Source of the DNA: Methanobacterium veterum
GTDB taxonomy: Archaea > Methanobacteriota > Methanobacteria > Methanobacteriales > Methanobacteriaceae
NCBI RefSeq assembly: GCF_000745485.1
Contig: NZ_KN050694.1
Span: 102,216 to 166,215, forward strand
DNA length: 64,000 bases
Direction of reading: 5' to 3'
The position numbers and the translations under genes were made by a program. Positions 16,308 through 26,031 of the stretch are shown here, piece after piece. The notes beneath the pieces are model-generated. The model had not been told where the DNA came from, did no database searches, and saw only the letters and a program-made list of their open reading frames with translations. The number at the start of each line of letters is the position of its first letter. Position 1 is the first letter of the stretch.

Positions 16308-17095
16308 GTAAGCGAATTGCTATTTATGGTAAAGGTGGAATTGGAAAATCCACTATTGTTTCCAATATAGCTGCAGCCTATTCTAAAGATTATAACGTGC
16401 TTGTAATTGGATGTGACCCTAAAGCTGATACAACAAGGACTCTTATAGGTAAAAGATTGCCTACTATCCTTGATATTGTAAAAAAAAAGAAGAACGCATC
16501 CATTGAAGAGGTTTTATTTGAAGGATATGGAAATGTTAAATGTGTGGAAAGTGGAGGTCCTGAACCTGGAGTTGGATGCGCTGGAAGAGGTGTTATAGTT
16601 GCAATGGGGCTTCTAGACAAACTGGGGACATTTTCTGATGATATAGATATTATTATCTATGACGTGCTTGGAGACGTGGTCTGCGGCGGATTTGCAGTAC
16701 CTCTTAGGGAAGATTTTGCTGACGAAGTTTATATAGTGACTTCTGGAGAGTATATGGCATTATATGCCGCTAATAATATCTGCAGGGGTATTAAAAAGCT
16801 TAAAAGTAACCTTGGGGGCATCATCTGCAACTGTCGAGGAATTGAAAATGAGGTTCAGATTGTAAGTGAATTCGCGGGTAAAGTTGGAAGCAAGGTTATA
16901 GGTATTATTCCTCGCAGTGAAATGGTTCAAAAGAGCGAAATCGATGCAAAGACCGTTATTGAGAAATTTGGAGAATCTGAACAGGCAGATCTTTATAGGG
17001 AGCTTGCAAAATCTATATACTCCAATGAAGATTTTGTTATTCCAGAACCTATGGGTGTAGATGAGTTTGATGAATTCTTCAGAGGATTTCAATAA
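16304..17095 (+). CDS. cfbC: CfbC, NifH-like ATPase component of the F430 reductive cyclase
   Basis: 263 residues with the NifH fold: P-loop GKGGIGKST (9-17), the GCDPKADTT switch, and the two cluster-ligand Cys in VGCAGRGV (Cys92) and VVCGGFAVP (Cys127). CfbC with CfbD reduces Ni-sirohydrochlorin a,c-diamide in coenzyme F430 synthesis, the nickel cofactor of methyl-CoM reductase. It lacks the length and context of true nitrogenase NifH (no nifDK nearby), and methanogens carry this NflH/CfbC class universally. The cfbD partner is not in the window. Confidence 0.85.
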   Translation: MSKRIAIYGKGGIGKSTIVSNIAAAYSKDYNVLVIGCDPKADTTRTLIGKRLPTILDIVKKKKNASIEEVLFEGYGNVKCVESGGPEPGVGCAGRGVIVAMGLLDKLGTFSDDIDIIIYDVLGDVVCGGFAVPLREDFADEVYIVTSGEYMALYAANNICRGIKKLKSNLGGIICNCRGIENEVQIVSEFAGKVGSKVIGIIPRSEMVQKSEIDAKTVIEKFGESEQADLYRELAKSIYSNEDFVIPEPMGVDEFDEFFRGFQ

Positions 17096-17129
17096 TTCGA
17101 TCAAAATCCTCAAAAACATTGTTTTTTTT

Positions 17130-17277
17130 TGCGGTTCGGAAATTACAAATCTTCAAATATTTGTAGATTCGTAAACTTGCGAAAAAGTGGTAAGAATTAC
17201 AAATTTCCTCAAAATTTTTTATTTTTGCAGGGTTTTCACAATCTTTGATTGTGATACCCAGAAATCATAGATTTCAC
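17130..17277. repeat. cluster of short palindromes after cfbC
   Basis: Non-coding. Contains perfect hairpins with arms TCACAATC/GATTGTGA (loop TTT, near 17236-17254) and GAAATC/GATTTC (loop ATA, near 17261-17275), and looser ones near 17144-17172. Same class as palindromes elsewhere in the window. Could also help terminate cfbC. Confidence 0.65.
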
Positions 17278-17464
17278 TGATTTATTTTTTTAAATTGAAA
17301 TATGGCATTTGTAATTGTAAGTGTCTAAGATCAGGTATTTGAGCAAAATATTAATATTAATCTGTGATATTTTAATTTCATTTTTGTGGATATGTGCAAA
17401 AGCATTTATGTGCATTATTTCTCTAAATTTTTAATATTGTACCAAAAAGATGGTATGAATCGAC

Positions 17465-17535
17465 TCTATGTGAGTAAAAATGATATAATTTTTAAAATAA
17501 TCACAGGATTAAACGATAAATATATATAGGATAGT
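17465..17535 (+). promoter_or_regulatory. histone gene promoter, copy 1
   Basis: The block TATGTGAGTAAAAATGATAT, then TTTTTAAAATAATC and AAACGATAAATATATATA, is conserved with the region before the second histone gene (about 23563-23628). The TATATATA at about 17519-17527 is the likely TATA box. Confidence 0.65.
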
Positions 17536-17578
17536 TTAAATAGGATATATTGACAAAACAAAAATGAGGTGAATGTTT

Positions 17579-17785
17579 ATGGCAGAATTACCATTAGCTC
17601 CAGTCGGAAGAATCATAAAAAATGCTGGTGCTCAAAGAGTAAGCGAAGATGCAACAGAAGCTTTAGCAAAAGCTTTAGAAGCTAAAGGCGAAGAAATAGC
17701 AGCAGAAGCTGTTAAACTCGCAAAACACGCTGGAAGAAAAACAGTTAAAGCATCAGACATAGAATTAGCTGTTAAAAATTTATAA
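17579..17785 (+). CDS. archaeal histone
   Basis: 68-residue HMfA/HMfB-type histone, a single histone fold that dimerises and wraps DNA. It has the typical start ([20 protein letters not shown]), central helix and end ([19 protein letters not shown]). Start chosen at ATG 17579: GAGGTG at 17565-17570 has good spacing to it, and homologues begin exactly there, so the ATG 6 bp upstream is unlikely. Confidence 0.97.
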   Translation: MAELPLAPVGRIIKNAGAQRVSEDATEALAKALEAKGEEIAAEAVKLAKHAGRKTVKASDIELAVKNL

Positions 17786-18201
17786 GTTTTTTAAAAACCA
17801 AAATCAATAATTTTGGGAGTATGCCTCAAACACTTTTGTGTTTGAAGCCTGCGAATTCAGGTTCAGCGGCTGCAGAAGTTTTATAAACTTCTGTAAGGCT
17901 TATACTTTTTATTTTTCACTTAAAACTTTTTCAAACTAACATGTTTTATAAAATACTCATACTTTTTAAACTGTTTTAATTTTAAGCTCATTAAACCTAA
18001 AATTAACTTTTTTAAAAATTAGGACTGGCAGTGTAAAAAGAGTTATTGATTGTCATGTAGACGTATTGGGATTGAATCAGAACTGATAACAGTTCAATAT
18101 TTTTATCTTCAAATGAGAAAAATGAATTTTAAATTATAAGATTGATTTAATCTTAAAATTGAATGTTTTAAATAAATTTATTTTTAATAAGTATTTATAA
18201 G
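17786..18201. repeat. gap with two perfect hairpins
   Basis: Arms TCAAACAC/GTGTTTGA at 17826-17845 and CAGAAGTTT/AAACTTCTG at 17873-17893 lie downstream of the histone gene. The rest of the gap shows nothing recognisable. Confidence 0.65.
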
Positions 18202-18411
18202 TCATTGGCTGCTTTTTTCCTGGTTTAAAATCATCCTCGTTGTAGTTACACTCTTTGCACGGGAAAGAATTTCACTGTGACCATCAGACTTAATTTTTGC
18301 CTTAATTTCTTCAAGTAAATCTTTTAATTCATTGGGCTTGCATGAATATGCTTTGTTTAATAAATCTTCTGAGTTTTCTTTTGTTTTATTATTTGATTTC
18401 TTAAATTTCAT
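18202..18411 (-). CDS. small conserved protein (paralogue of 37941)
   Basis: 69 residues, charged, helical, no TM. Shares with the 63-residue protein encoded at 37941 a Lys/Glu-rich head followed by A-Y-x-C-K-P, a helix, D/GH, and L-x-R-A-K-x-V-x-T-x-x. The repeated conservation shows that both are real genes. Function unknown. A weak RBS (AGGTT) precedes the ATG. Confidence 0.65.
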   Translation of the reverse strand: MKFKKSNNKTKENSEDLLNKAYSCKPNELKDLLEEIKAKIKSDGHSEILSRAKSVTTTRMILNQEKSSQ

Positions 18412-18977
18412 TTGTCTAACCTTTTAAAATTCTAAGATTTTAGGGTATACATGTTTATATTAGTTAGTAATCTCTAATCTGATTTTAAATGTCAATTAAG
18501 TTATCTATAGTAATTTTTGTTCTTTCTGGACTTAATTATCGTTTTATATGAACTTATCAATAGTTATGATATTTGTAGATTTTTAAATACCTGTATTTTG
18601 AATATTTTTGTTAAATCTAATGATTTAATAAAACTCAATAAGCCTTAAAAAGTGTTTAATTATTTATAGTCATTAATTTTTACATTATACTAATATACAT
18701 TACAGTTTTAGCTATTTAACCCAAATATATTAATATATTTCGGAGATAGTGATTATTATATCATATAAAATACTATCTAAATAATATTTTTAGGAAAAAC
18801 ATTTTAAGATCTTTTTGGATATTTAGAGAAAATTAAGTTGTATAAATGAAATAGCCATTTATTCTGGGGAATATACTTAATTACATTCTTTTAAAAACTT
18901 AATCACCTATAAAATCCCTGTTTTAGTAATGCAAAAAAACAATAATAAAAATATACATATTATTATGTGGTGGAAGT
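18412..18977. other. 566-bp AT-rich gap upstream of cysK
   Basis: Apart from a likely TATA box near 18945-18960 (ATATACATATTAT) before cysK, I see no gene, strong hairpin or operator. Confidence 0.4.
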
Positions 18978-19964
18978 ATGGTGAAGATACCTGAGTTAAA
19001 AAGAGGAATAGCAGATAATGCAACAGAACTTATAGGTAACACCCCTTTGGTAAGGTTAAACAAAATTAATGAAGGGGCAGATGCAGAAATTATAGCAAAA
19101 TTAGAATCTTTCAACCCTTTAAGCAGCGTAAAAGATAGGATAGGGGTTGCAATGATAGAATATGGGGAGGAACAGGGTTTAATTAATAAAGATACTGTAC
19201 TGGTAGAACCTACAAGTGGGAATACTGGTATAGCTCTTGCATTTGTTGCAGCGGCAAAGGGTTACAAATTGATTCTTACAATGCCGGATACGATGTCGAT
19301 AGAGCGGCGGAAGCTGCTTGCACTTTTTGGGGCTGAAATTGTACTCACCCCCGGTGCAGGTGGAATGAAAGGTGCAGTAGCAAAAGCTGAAGAACTTGCA
19401 GAAAACACACCCAATGCCGTGATGCTTCAGCAGTTTAAAAACCCTGCAAACCCTAAAATTCACAGGGAAACAACTGCACATGAAATATTGAGAGATACTG
19501 ACGGTAAAGTTGATATCGTAGTGGCAGGGGTAGGGACTGGGGGAACAATAACTGGTATTGCAGAAGTTTTAAAGGGAAAAAATCCAGATTTTAAAGCAGT
19601 TGCAGTTGAACCTGCTAATTCCCCAGTTCTATCTGGTGGGCAACCAGGACCTCACAAAATACAGGGAATTGGTGCGGGTTTTGTTCCTGATGTGCTCAGA
19701 AAAGATTTGATTGATGAAATTATAAAAGTTAAAGATGAGGATGCTGCAAAAACCATGTTAATGCTGGCAAGAAAAGAAGGAATCTTTGCAGGTATATCAT
19801 CGGGAGCTGCAACATGGGCTGCCCTTAAACTGGCTAAAAGAGAGGAAAATAAAGGTAAAAGAATTGTTGTAATACTTCCAGATACTGGAGAAAGATATTT
19901 GAGCATGGAATGGGTATTTGAAGAAGTATTCAATGAATATGAAACTGAAGAATTTACAAATTAA
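18978..19964 (+). CDS. cysK: cysteine synthase A (O-acetylserine sulfhydrylase)
   Basis: 328 residues, PLP fold type II. PLP-binding Lys52 lies in [11 protein letters not shown], the substrate loop in [10 protein letters not shown] (77-86), and the phosphate-binding loop in [10 protein letters not shown] (184-193); the C-terminal PDTGERYLS is also present. It forms L-cysteine from O-acetylserine and sulfide. Methanogens often make cysteine on tRNA, so a bacterial-type CysK suggests acquisition by transfer. It is convergent with the gsh pair, which uses cysteine. RBS GGTGG precedes the ATG. Confidence 0.93.
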   Translation: MVKIPELKRGIADNATELIGNTPLVRLNKINEGADAEIIAKLESFNPLSSVKDRIGVAMIEYGEEQGLINKDTVLVEPTSGNTGIALAFVAAAKGYKLILTMPDTMSIERRKLLALFGAEIVLTPGAGGMKGAVAKAEELAENTPNAVMLQQFKNPANPKIHRETTAHEILRDTDGKVDIVVAGVGTGGTITGIAEVLKGKNPDFKAVAVEPANSPVLSGGQPGPHKIQGIGAGFVPDVLRKDLIDEIIKVKDEDAAKTMLMLARKEGIFAGISSGAATWAALKLAKREENKGKRIVVILPDTGERYLSMEWVFEEVFNEYETEEFTN

Positions 19965-20062
19965 GGTTAAATTCTCATATGAGTTTATCTGAATTTGATC
20001 AGGGCTTGATTACAGCACTGTCAAATTTAACTTCTTCAGCTATTTAGCATAACTTTTTTTTA

Positions 20063-21049
20063 TCAAAACCTTAATAAATCAAGTATTTTATTTTCAACAT
20101 GTCTATTTTGGCCTTTATATGGAAAATTATGGGGATAAAGTACTGGATTGAAATTTAATTCAATAATGCTGTGATTGTTTTTATCTGGTCCTGCTTTTAT
20201 ATCCTTGATGATCATGTCCACTCCACAGATCTTTGCACCTACTGCCTTTGCTGATTTTACGGCGATGATCTTGTAATGTTCCAGCACATCATCTGTAAAA
20301 TCGATGCTGTCACCACCTGTACTGATATTGGAATTTTCCCTGAGATATACAATTTCTCCATTATTTGGAACGTAAGATATGTTTTTCATTTGAGAAGCCA
20401 GGTAATTCTCTTCAACTGGACCTATGCTGATTTTCTCAAGTGGAGTTAAATACCCCTTACCCCTCATGGGATTCATATTTTTTTCAAAAACCAGTTCTTT
20501 AATGTTTTGTACTCCATCACCTACAACATTTGCCGGAACTCTGTGCATCACTGCTGCAACTTCATCGTCAATTACTAAAAATCTATATTCTTTCCCTGGT
20601 ACGAATTCTTCAATCATAACAGAGTTATCATATCTTAATGCATGTGCAACTGCTTTTATATATTCTTCTTTAGATTTTAAACATTTTAATATTAAAACAC
20701 CGTCTCCAAAATTAGTGGATTTAGGTTTTATCACAATATCTTTATGTATAAAGTTGGAATATTTGTCTAAAGCTTCATTTATATTGCCCACAGTTACACT
20801 GGAAGGCACATTAATATTATGCTCCTTAAGAACTAACTTTGTTATTTCCTTGTTTTCCATGATCAAGGGGGCTATATATGTATCTACAGAGGTTTTTGTA
20901 GCCTGCTTAACATATTCAACGTTGTTTCCTTTTTTTAAGCGAATGAAGTTATCATCAGGGTCAAGTACTTCTACCTCAACTCCCCTTTTTAAAGCTTCTT
21001 TTATAACAATTTGAGTTGAAAGTTCTAATCTTTCATAGTTTGTTTGCAT
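20063..21049 (-). CDS. ATP-grasp ligase, glutathione-synthetase half of a split GshF-like system
   Basis: 328 residues resembling the C-terminal half of bifunctional GshF/GshAB. The N-terminal lobe (NYERLELSTQIVIKEALKRG) is followed by the ATP-grasp core with DIVIKPKSTNFGDGV (about 125-139), VMIEEFVPGKEYRFLVI, and the metal-binding end IIELNFNPVLYPHNFP. It would add glycine, or another amino acid, to gamma-glutamylcysteine. It overlaps the upstream ligase gene by 25 bp, the pattern expected when a fused gene has been split or never fused. Glycine specificity cannot be read from sequence. Confidence 0.8.
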   Translation of the reverse strand: MQTNYERLELSTQIVIKEALKRGVEVEVLDPDDNFIRLKKGNNVEYVKQATKTSVDTYIAPLIMENKEITKLVLKEHNINVPSSVTVGNINEALDKYSNFIHKDIVIKPKSTNFGDGVLILKCLKSKEEYIKAVAHALRYDNSVMIEEFVPGKEYRFLVIDDEVAAVMHRVPANVVGDGVQNIKELVFEKNMNPMRGKGYLTPLEKISIGPVEENYLASQMKNISYVPNNGEIVYLRENSNISTGGDSIDFTDDVLEHYKIIAVKSAKAVGAKICGVDMIIKDIKAGPDKNNHSIIELNFNPVLYPHNFPYKGQNRHVENKILDLLRF

Positions 21050-22542
21050 AACTCGCCTCTATTGTCTTTATTTAAATTAGTTATGATGGTGCTGTTTTGT
21101 AAATTATTTTTAGCCCATCTTGTTCCAAAGTCTAAAAAATTTTCATTATTTTCTTTCATTTCCATGTTTATCATTTCAGAGGGTAATAATGATATATCAA
21201 GAAGCTTTCGATGTTCTTTTTCTACACTTAGACCATATTTACTGTCTCCAGTGCCCAGGTACATTAAATATGCTATAGTTCTAAGCCTTTTAAATATCTC
21301 TTCTCCCCATGATTTCAGACTAATCTCTTTGTTATCATATTTTTGGAGTATTAAATCTTTTTTTCTTCCAAAAAGTGATACTAGCTGGTGGTTTAAGTTC
21401 ATTTTGCTATGTTCATCTTCGGTGATGGGGGAACTTTCTTCAAACAGACAGAATAGCATGAAAACTTGAAGGAAGTTCATCTGTTCAATGCTTAAACCCA
21501 GCTTCTCAAATGGGTTTAAATCTAAAATCCTTACTTCCACATATTTCACACCTCTTTTTTCCAGCGCATCTAGAGGTGTTTCTCCTTCCCTAACAGTTTG
21601 TTTCAATCTAATTGAAGAATAAAATTCGTTTTCTTTTTGCAAGACATTTTCATTGAGTTGTACCTGAGAACCGTTCCTGTAAATACCCATCTTTGAATAT
21701 TTTTCATCCTTAGTTGACATCATCTTACGGAGCTTTGTAGAATACTCCTCCAAACTGTTGAAGTACATTTTCTCATTTTTAAGACTGTTTGAATAGCCAA
21801 ATCTGCTTACACGTAGAGATGTTGCATATTTATTGAAATTTTCTATAATTTCTGCACAGCTGGGGCAGCATTTTTGAATTATCTCAAGTTCCCTGTTTAT
21901 AACTGAATGGTAAGTAGGATGGCAGAATGGTGAAGCGCCAAAAAGGTAAATTAGTACCCATCTGTATCGTAAAAAGTTCCTTGCAAGTCCAAAATGTATT
22001 TCATCAATAAATAAACGTTTATTTTTTTTGTTCCCGAATTTTTTATATAAATAATCAATTATTTCAGTGCCAAAAGAAAAATTGTAGTGAATTCCAGATA
22101 TCATCTGCATTTTTTTACCGTATCTCACTGCCAGTCCTTTTCTATATATTTCCATATTTTTTCCATTTTCAGAACCTGGAAAACGTGCAATGGGTATTTG
22201 CTCTTCATCTGGAAGTTTTGGAGGCATACTGAGCGGCCATAGGAGTTCGCTACCTATGCTACTTTCAACCTCCTTGCTTATGGTGTTTAATTCTTCATAT
22301 ACTTCTTCAACTGAATTGAAGGTTGCTGTTATCATCTCGATCTGACTTTCAGAAAAGTCAGTGGTAATACATGGATTTTTAGTTTTGTCCCCAAATACTG
22401 GGGGATGAGGTGTCAATGCAAGATCACCTGAGGAAATAATCCTTTGACACTCTTTTTCCAGGCCAAAATTACCTTCTACCAATAATTTTCCTTTATTATC
22501 CTTTAAAAAAGACTCTGATATTTCTGAAAAATCCCAGTTCAT
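21025..22542 (-). CDS. gshA: glutamate-cysteine ligase (GshA type, as in GshF N-terminus)
   Basis: 505 residues, of the class found in Gammaproteobacteria and at the N-terminus of Firmicute GshF. The N-terminal FGLEKECQRI (glutamate/ATP site) is present, as are the ITTDFSESQIEMITATF segment, GIHYNFSFG and the YVEVRILDLNPFEKLG block. It makes gamma-glutamylcysteine from glutamate and cysteine with ATP. Together with the overlapping ATP-grasp ligase this could make glutathione, which is not a normal methanogen thiol. The ATG at 22542 has a weak GAGG upstream. Confidence 0.85.
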   Translation of the reverse strand: MNWDFSEISESFLKDNKGKLLVEGNFGLEKECQRIISSGDLALTPHPPVFGDKTKNPCITTDFSESQIEMITATFNSVEEVYEELNTISKEVESSIGSELLWPLSMPPKLPDEEQIPIARFPGSENGKNMEIYRKGLAVRYGKKMQMISGIHYNFSFGTEIIDYLYKKFGNKKNKRLFIDEIHFGLARNFLRYRWVLIYLFGASPFCHPTYHSVINRELEIIQKCCPSCAEIIENFNKYATSLRVSRFGYSNSLKNEKMYFNSLEEYSTKLRKMMSTKDEKYSKMGIYRNGSQVQLNENVLQKENEFYSSIRLKQTVREGETPLDALEKRGVKYVEVRILDLNPFEKLGLSIEQMNFLQVFMLFCLFEESSPITEDEHSKMNLNHQLVSLFGRKKDLILQKYDNKEISLKSWGEEIFKRLRTIAYLMYLGTGDSKYGLSVEKEHRKLLDISLLPSEMINMEMKENNENFLDFGTRWAKNNLQNSTIITNLNKDNRGELCKQTMKD

Positions 22543-23677
22543 AAAATCCTCTTTTTAATCGGTAATTAGTTATTCATGGTTTAAAATTAGCGCAACGCCA
22601 TTATTTACTGTCACTATTCATATTTCAGTAAATATTCATAGATTTCTTAGGTACGGGTTGCTACATCAAAAATTAATAAAATTGTTTGAATATGTAAATT
22701 AAGACTTTTTTACATTTATATTTTTTTGATGGTTTTATGTTATCAAAATTTTTTGGCACATAAATCCGGGTTCCAAATACTTCGTTAAATCTAGCTATAA
22801 CGAAGTTGATAAACACTGTGTGTTTTTCACGTCAAAAATCACAATGATTTTTGACAGTCTACAGAAAACTTGGTTTTTTGTGGCATGCAAAAACCTACGA
22901 TTCTTTACATGGATCATAAATTCAAAGAATTTTTGATAGCTGATGAAAATCTTGATCTTTGACAGTTAAAAATTCAAATATCTTCGATATTTTTATGCAA
23001 TTCTGTTTTTATTAAGTTGTAATTACGGGTCAAATATTAAGATCAATAAAATATAGCAAATATAATGCTGTACATATATCCCTAAAGGTGTAAATATGTT
23101 AAACTTTTTATTTTATAGTACTCCAGATTCACTACTTTAATTAAATACATTAAAAATATAAATTAACTGGATTATGTATGTGAATAATTAAATCATTATA
23201 TAATAATTACATTCATTCAGTTTCAGAAATAAGATGTGTGCCTGGACACTAAATTGGTATATTTAGAGCCCCGGAACTTAAGTGTATTACTTAATTTAGT
23301 GGAGTTTATGAACCGGGAACAACTGAGGGAGATTATTGGCCTATGCTAATGGTATAAATGTTGCAGTTTAAAAACTATAATATGCATAAGTAATCCTTAT
23401 GAATTCTTTTTAAAATACTAGAAAATTACATTTAATTAAACTAAATTTGAGATTATTCCTAACCTTTTTAAATGAATTTAACTTTTTTTTATTCTAAATT
23501 TTTTCTGCTGATATCATAATTATATAATTTAAGATATAGTGCTCAAAAATTGTATTGATTGACTTTATGTGAGTAAAAATGATATGATTTTTAAAATAAT
23601 CCTAAAATTAAACGATAAATTTATATAAAATTACTAAGAGATAATATAATAATAAAATAAAAAATGAGGTGATAGGT
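22543..23677. repeat. 1.1-kb gene-free region with palindromes and a possible pseudoknot RNA
   Basis: Palindromes near 22810-22990 include a perfect 10-bp stem GTCAAAAATC/GATTTTTGAC at 22831-22855. At 23247-23317 two interleaved pairings, CACTAAATT/AATTTAGTG and CCCGG/CCGGG, could form a pseudoknot in a GC-richer patch. The histone promoter occupies the right end. No ORF of note. Confidence 0.45.
23563..23628 (+). promoter_or_regulatory. histone gene promoter, copy 2
   Basis: Nearly the same block as before the first histone gene (TATGTGAGTAAAAATGATAT, then AAACGATAAATTTATATAAA). The flanks beyond it are not similar, so the block marks the functional promoter. Confidence 0.65.
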
Positions 23678-23884
23678 ATGACTGAATTACCAGTTGCTCC
23701 AGTTGGAAGAATAATAAAAAACGCAGGTGCGCAAAGAGTAAGTGATGATGCAAGGGACGAGTTAACAAAAGTACTGGAAGAAATGGGTGAAGAAATAGCT
23801 GCAGAAGCTGTTAAACTTGCAAAACACGCTGGAAGAAAAACAGTTAAAGCATCAGACATTGAACTAGTCGTTAAAAAATTATAG
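23678..23884 (+). CDS. archaeal histone (second copy)
   Basis: 68 residues, about 80 % identical by eye to the 17579 histone; differences lie mostly in residues 24-38 ([16 protein letters not shown]). Start at ATG 23678 ([10 protein letters not shown]), with GAGGTGA just upstream; the GTG 9 bp earlier overlaps that RBS. Pairs of histone variants can form homo- and heterodimers with different DNA compaction. Confidence 0.97.
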   Translation: MTELPVAPVGRIIKNAGAQRVSDDARDELTKVLEEMGEEIAAEAVKLAKHAGRKTVKASDIELVVKKL

Positions 23885-24046
23885 GCATTTTTTCTTTTTT
23901 AAATCCAATAATTCTTTCTTTTTTACAAATATTATCTTAAATAATTTTAAAAATGTTATTAAAAAGGAATTATGCTAAAATTAGGCATAATATTTATAAA
24001 ATACTGAAATATATGATTATAATTCCACAAATTACTTTATACTTAG

Positions 24047-24412
24047 CTAATAATTAAGTGCATTATTTATAGCTTTTTTCAGTCTGGTATCATCAAATGG
24101 CTTTACTAAATATTCATAAGGTTCAGTTTTTTTGATTTCTTTAAGAGTTTTAAAATCAGAATTAGCAGAATTATAAATAATAGGAATATTATAATCTTTT
24201 TTAATTAATATTGCAGTTTCAATACCATTTAAGTTTCCTTTTAAAATTATATCCATAAGAATTAAATCCACTTTATTATTTTTTACTAAGTTTAGGGCAT
24301 CTGCACCTGAAGCTGCTATACCTACCACTTCATGTCCCAATAATTTTAATCTTTGTTCGAGATCCCAAGCTACTATGCTTTCGTCTTCAACAATAATAAT
24401 TTTAATTGTCAT
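24047..24412 (-). CDS. stand-alone response-regulator receiver domain
   Basis: 121 residues, only a CheY-like REC domain: acidic pair Glu9/Asp10, phospho-acceptor Asp54 in LILMDIILKG, Ser82 and Lys104 in YLVKPF. No output domain follows and no histidine kinase is near, so it probably acts through a distant kinase network, as is common for methanogen orphan REC proteins. RBS GGAGG fits ATG 24412. Confidence 0.9.
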   Translation of the reverse strand: MTIKIIIVEDESIVAWDLEQRLKLLGHEVVGIAASGADALNLVKNNKVDLILMDIILKGNLNGIETAILIKKDYNIPIIYNSANSDFKTLKEIKKTEPYEYLVKPFDDTRLKKAINNALNY

Positions 24413-25417
24413 ATATGATGTTCCTCCAACTACGTATTTTTTATTAACTTTAATCGCCGAACAAATCTTTTATTTCTCGCTATTTTCCTTTTAATGCCCT
24501 TATTTTTAATATAAAGATCAACGGTGTTATTAATTTAATTAAATCCTTATATCCATTAGCTATTTAATGCCTCTGTTTCTTAAATAAAGATCAAAAATGA
24601 TCTTAATAAACATAATATTTCCTATTCATCCTATTTTAATGTTACCTCGCTTTATTTGGCAGAATAACGAGAAAATATTAATTTAAATGTAAAAATGAAT
24701 AAAAAGGTAAATAAAAAAGTAAGTTAAATCAATATTATTTTCTAAATGTATAAATTACAGCTTAATAAATAAAATGTGCCTTTTTATCATTGTTTATTAA
24801 CATATGGGATATATACATTAGAAACTGAAAAATATTTTTTTATTCATGTATATTCTGTTAGAATATATAAATGGAGTACTTTCTATTTTAATTGCTGTAA
24901 TTGTTCTTTTATTCTATATTGGCTTAAACTGAGATGGTTTTATGTATATTTTGATTGAATTATAAATTTAGAAATAAAGTTTTATCTAATCGTCACATAA
25001 GTTTTACACAAAACTTTATTATGTTGGTAACTTAATATTCTGTTTAAATCAATTTTTATGTCTTAATAACGTATATTGTGTTTTATTTTTAATATATATA
25101 AATCATTTAATCTTTAACTGTTTTTATTCATTAATTTTATAATTTTAAATTCTTATAAACGTTTAAAAATAGATTTTATAGGTTAACTAGTATGTAATGA
25201 ACTTAAATTTTTGAGAGTATGCTGGCTGTTTGAATCTAAATCTGGATAAAAAGGCTTTTTATGATTAAAAGTATGAATATAATTTTTAAATTATATTTTT
25301 ATCTCATATTTTTTGGCTTTTTGTGAATATAGTCACTAATAGATCCTTAAATGTTTTTATATTGTGAATAGATAAGATAATTTGATTTTTAAAAAAAAAA
25401 TAGGAGGTAAATTTAAT
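24413..25417. other. 1-kb AT-rich gap
   Basis: No convincing gene. A 28-codon frame at 24846-24932 encodes a hydrophobic segment but has no RBS. The right part should hold the promoter of the exported protein gene at 25418. Nothing else was found. Confidence 0.35.
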
Positions 25418-25936
25418 ATGAACATGTATAAACTATTTGTTACAGTAGCACTGGTTTGTATTATGGCTGTTGGAGCATCGCCTTCATTTGCTGCAGATCC
25501 AACTTCAAGTGCAACTCAAACAGCTTCTGGAAACGTGACAAGTTTAGTAGCTATTACTACTCTTTGGAATGGTAATGAAGGAAGTGATATTGATTTTGGA
25601 AATCTTGTAGCTAATAATGTTGCAACTACATTTTCAGGTAATGAAACTGTAAAAGATTACTCAAATGTTCCAATAGCTCTTTCAACATATGCTAGTGGAG
25701 CACTTTCAGGTAGTTCAGAAACAATTCCATTAGCAAACATGTTGTACTCAGATTATGGTAATAGTGTACCAGACACTGCGTTCACCACTACACCTTCAGC
25801 AGTGAAAACATGGGATACACCGGATCAAGCTTCAACACCTACAACACCGGTGACATATAAAATAACAGTACCATGGAACACAAAGCCTGGAACCTACACA
25901 ACTACCATATATCATGTTGCACAGGCTGCTACATAA
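25418..25936 (+). CDS. exported beta-rich surface protein (WxL-like)
   Basis: 172 residues. The signal peptide (about 1-24, ending F-A-A) is followed by a Ser/Thr-rich beta-sandwich-like sequence with TLWNGNEGSDIDFGNL and a final TYKITVPWNTKPGTYTTTI strand pair, as in many secreted adhesin-like or WxL-type domains. It has no anchor, so it should be free or held by a partner; the next gene encodes a TM-anchored DUF916-like protein. Start at ATG 25418 (RBS GGAGGT at 25403-25408), not the upstream ATT/ATG-like codons. Exact family unproven. Confidence 0.65.
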   Translation: MNMYKLFVTVALVCIMAVGASPSFAADPTSSATQTASGNVTSLVAITTLWNGNEGSDIDFGNLVANNVATTFSGNETVKDYSNVPIALSTYASGALSGSSETIPLANMLYSDYGNSVPDTAFTTTPSAVKTWDTPDQASTPTTPVTYKITVPWNTKPGTYTTTIYHVAQAAT

Positions 25937-25937
25937 A

Positions 25938-25964
25938 TTTTTTCCTTTCTTTTTTTATTTTTTT
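25938..25964 (+). terminator. oligo-T terminator
   Basis: Three T runs (6, 7 and 7 long) right after the stop codon; the next gene follows 68 bp later and may have its own promoter. Confidence 0.45.
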
Positions 25965-26031
25965 AGTTAAAAACTTATTTTAAAAAAAGAGCTCCCATAC
26001 TTTAAATTTAATCTTTTGGAAGTGAATTTTC

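Noticed and set aside
16304..17095. Nitrogenase iron protein NifH
   Set aside because: Lacks nitrogenase neighbours, and the sequence fits the CfbC/NflH class found in all methanogens; the CBS partner also argues against nif.
24776..24958. 60-codon frame, and a 28-codon hydrophobic frame at 24846-24932
   Set aside because: No RBS for either; composition fits AT-rich intergenic DNA. The 28-codon one could be a membrane peptide but support is too thin.
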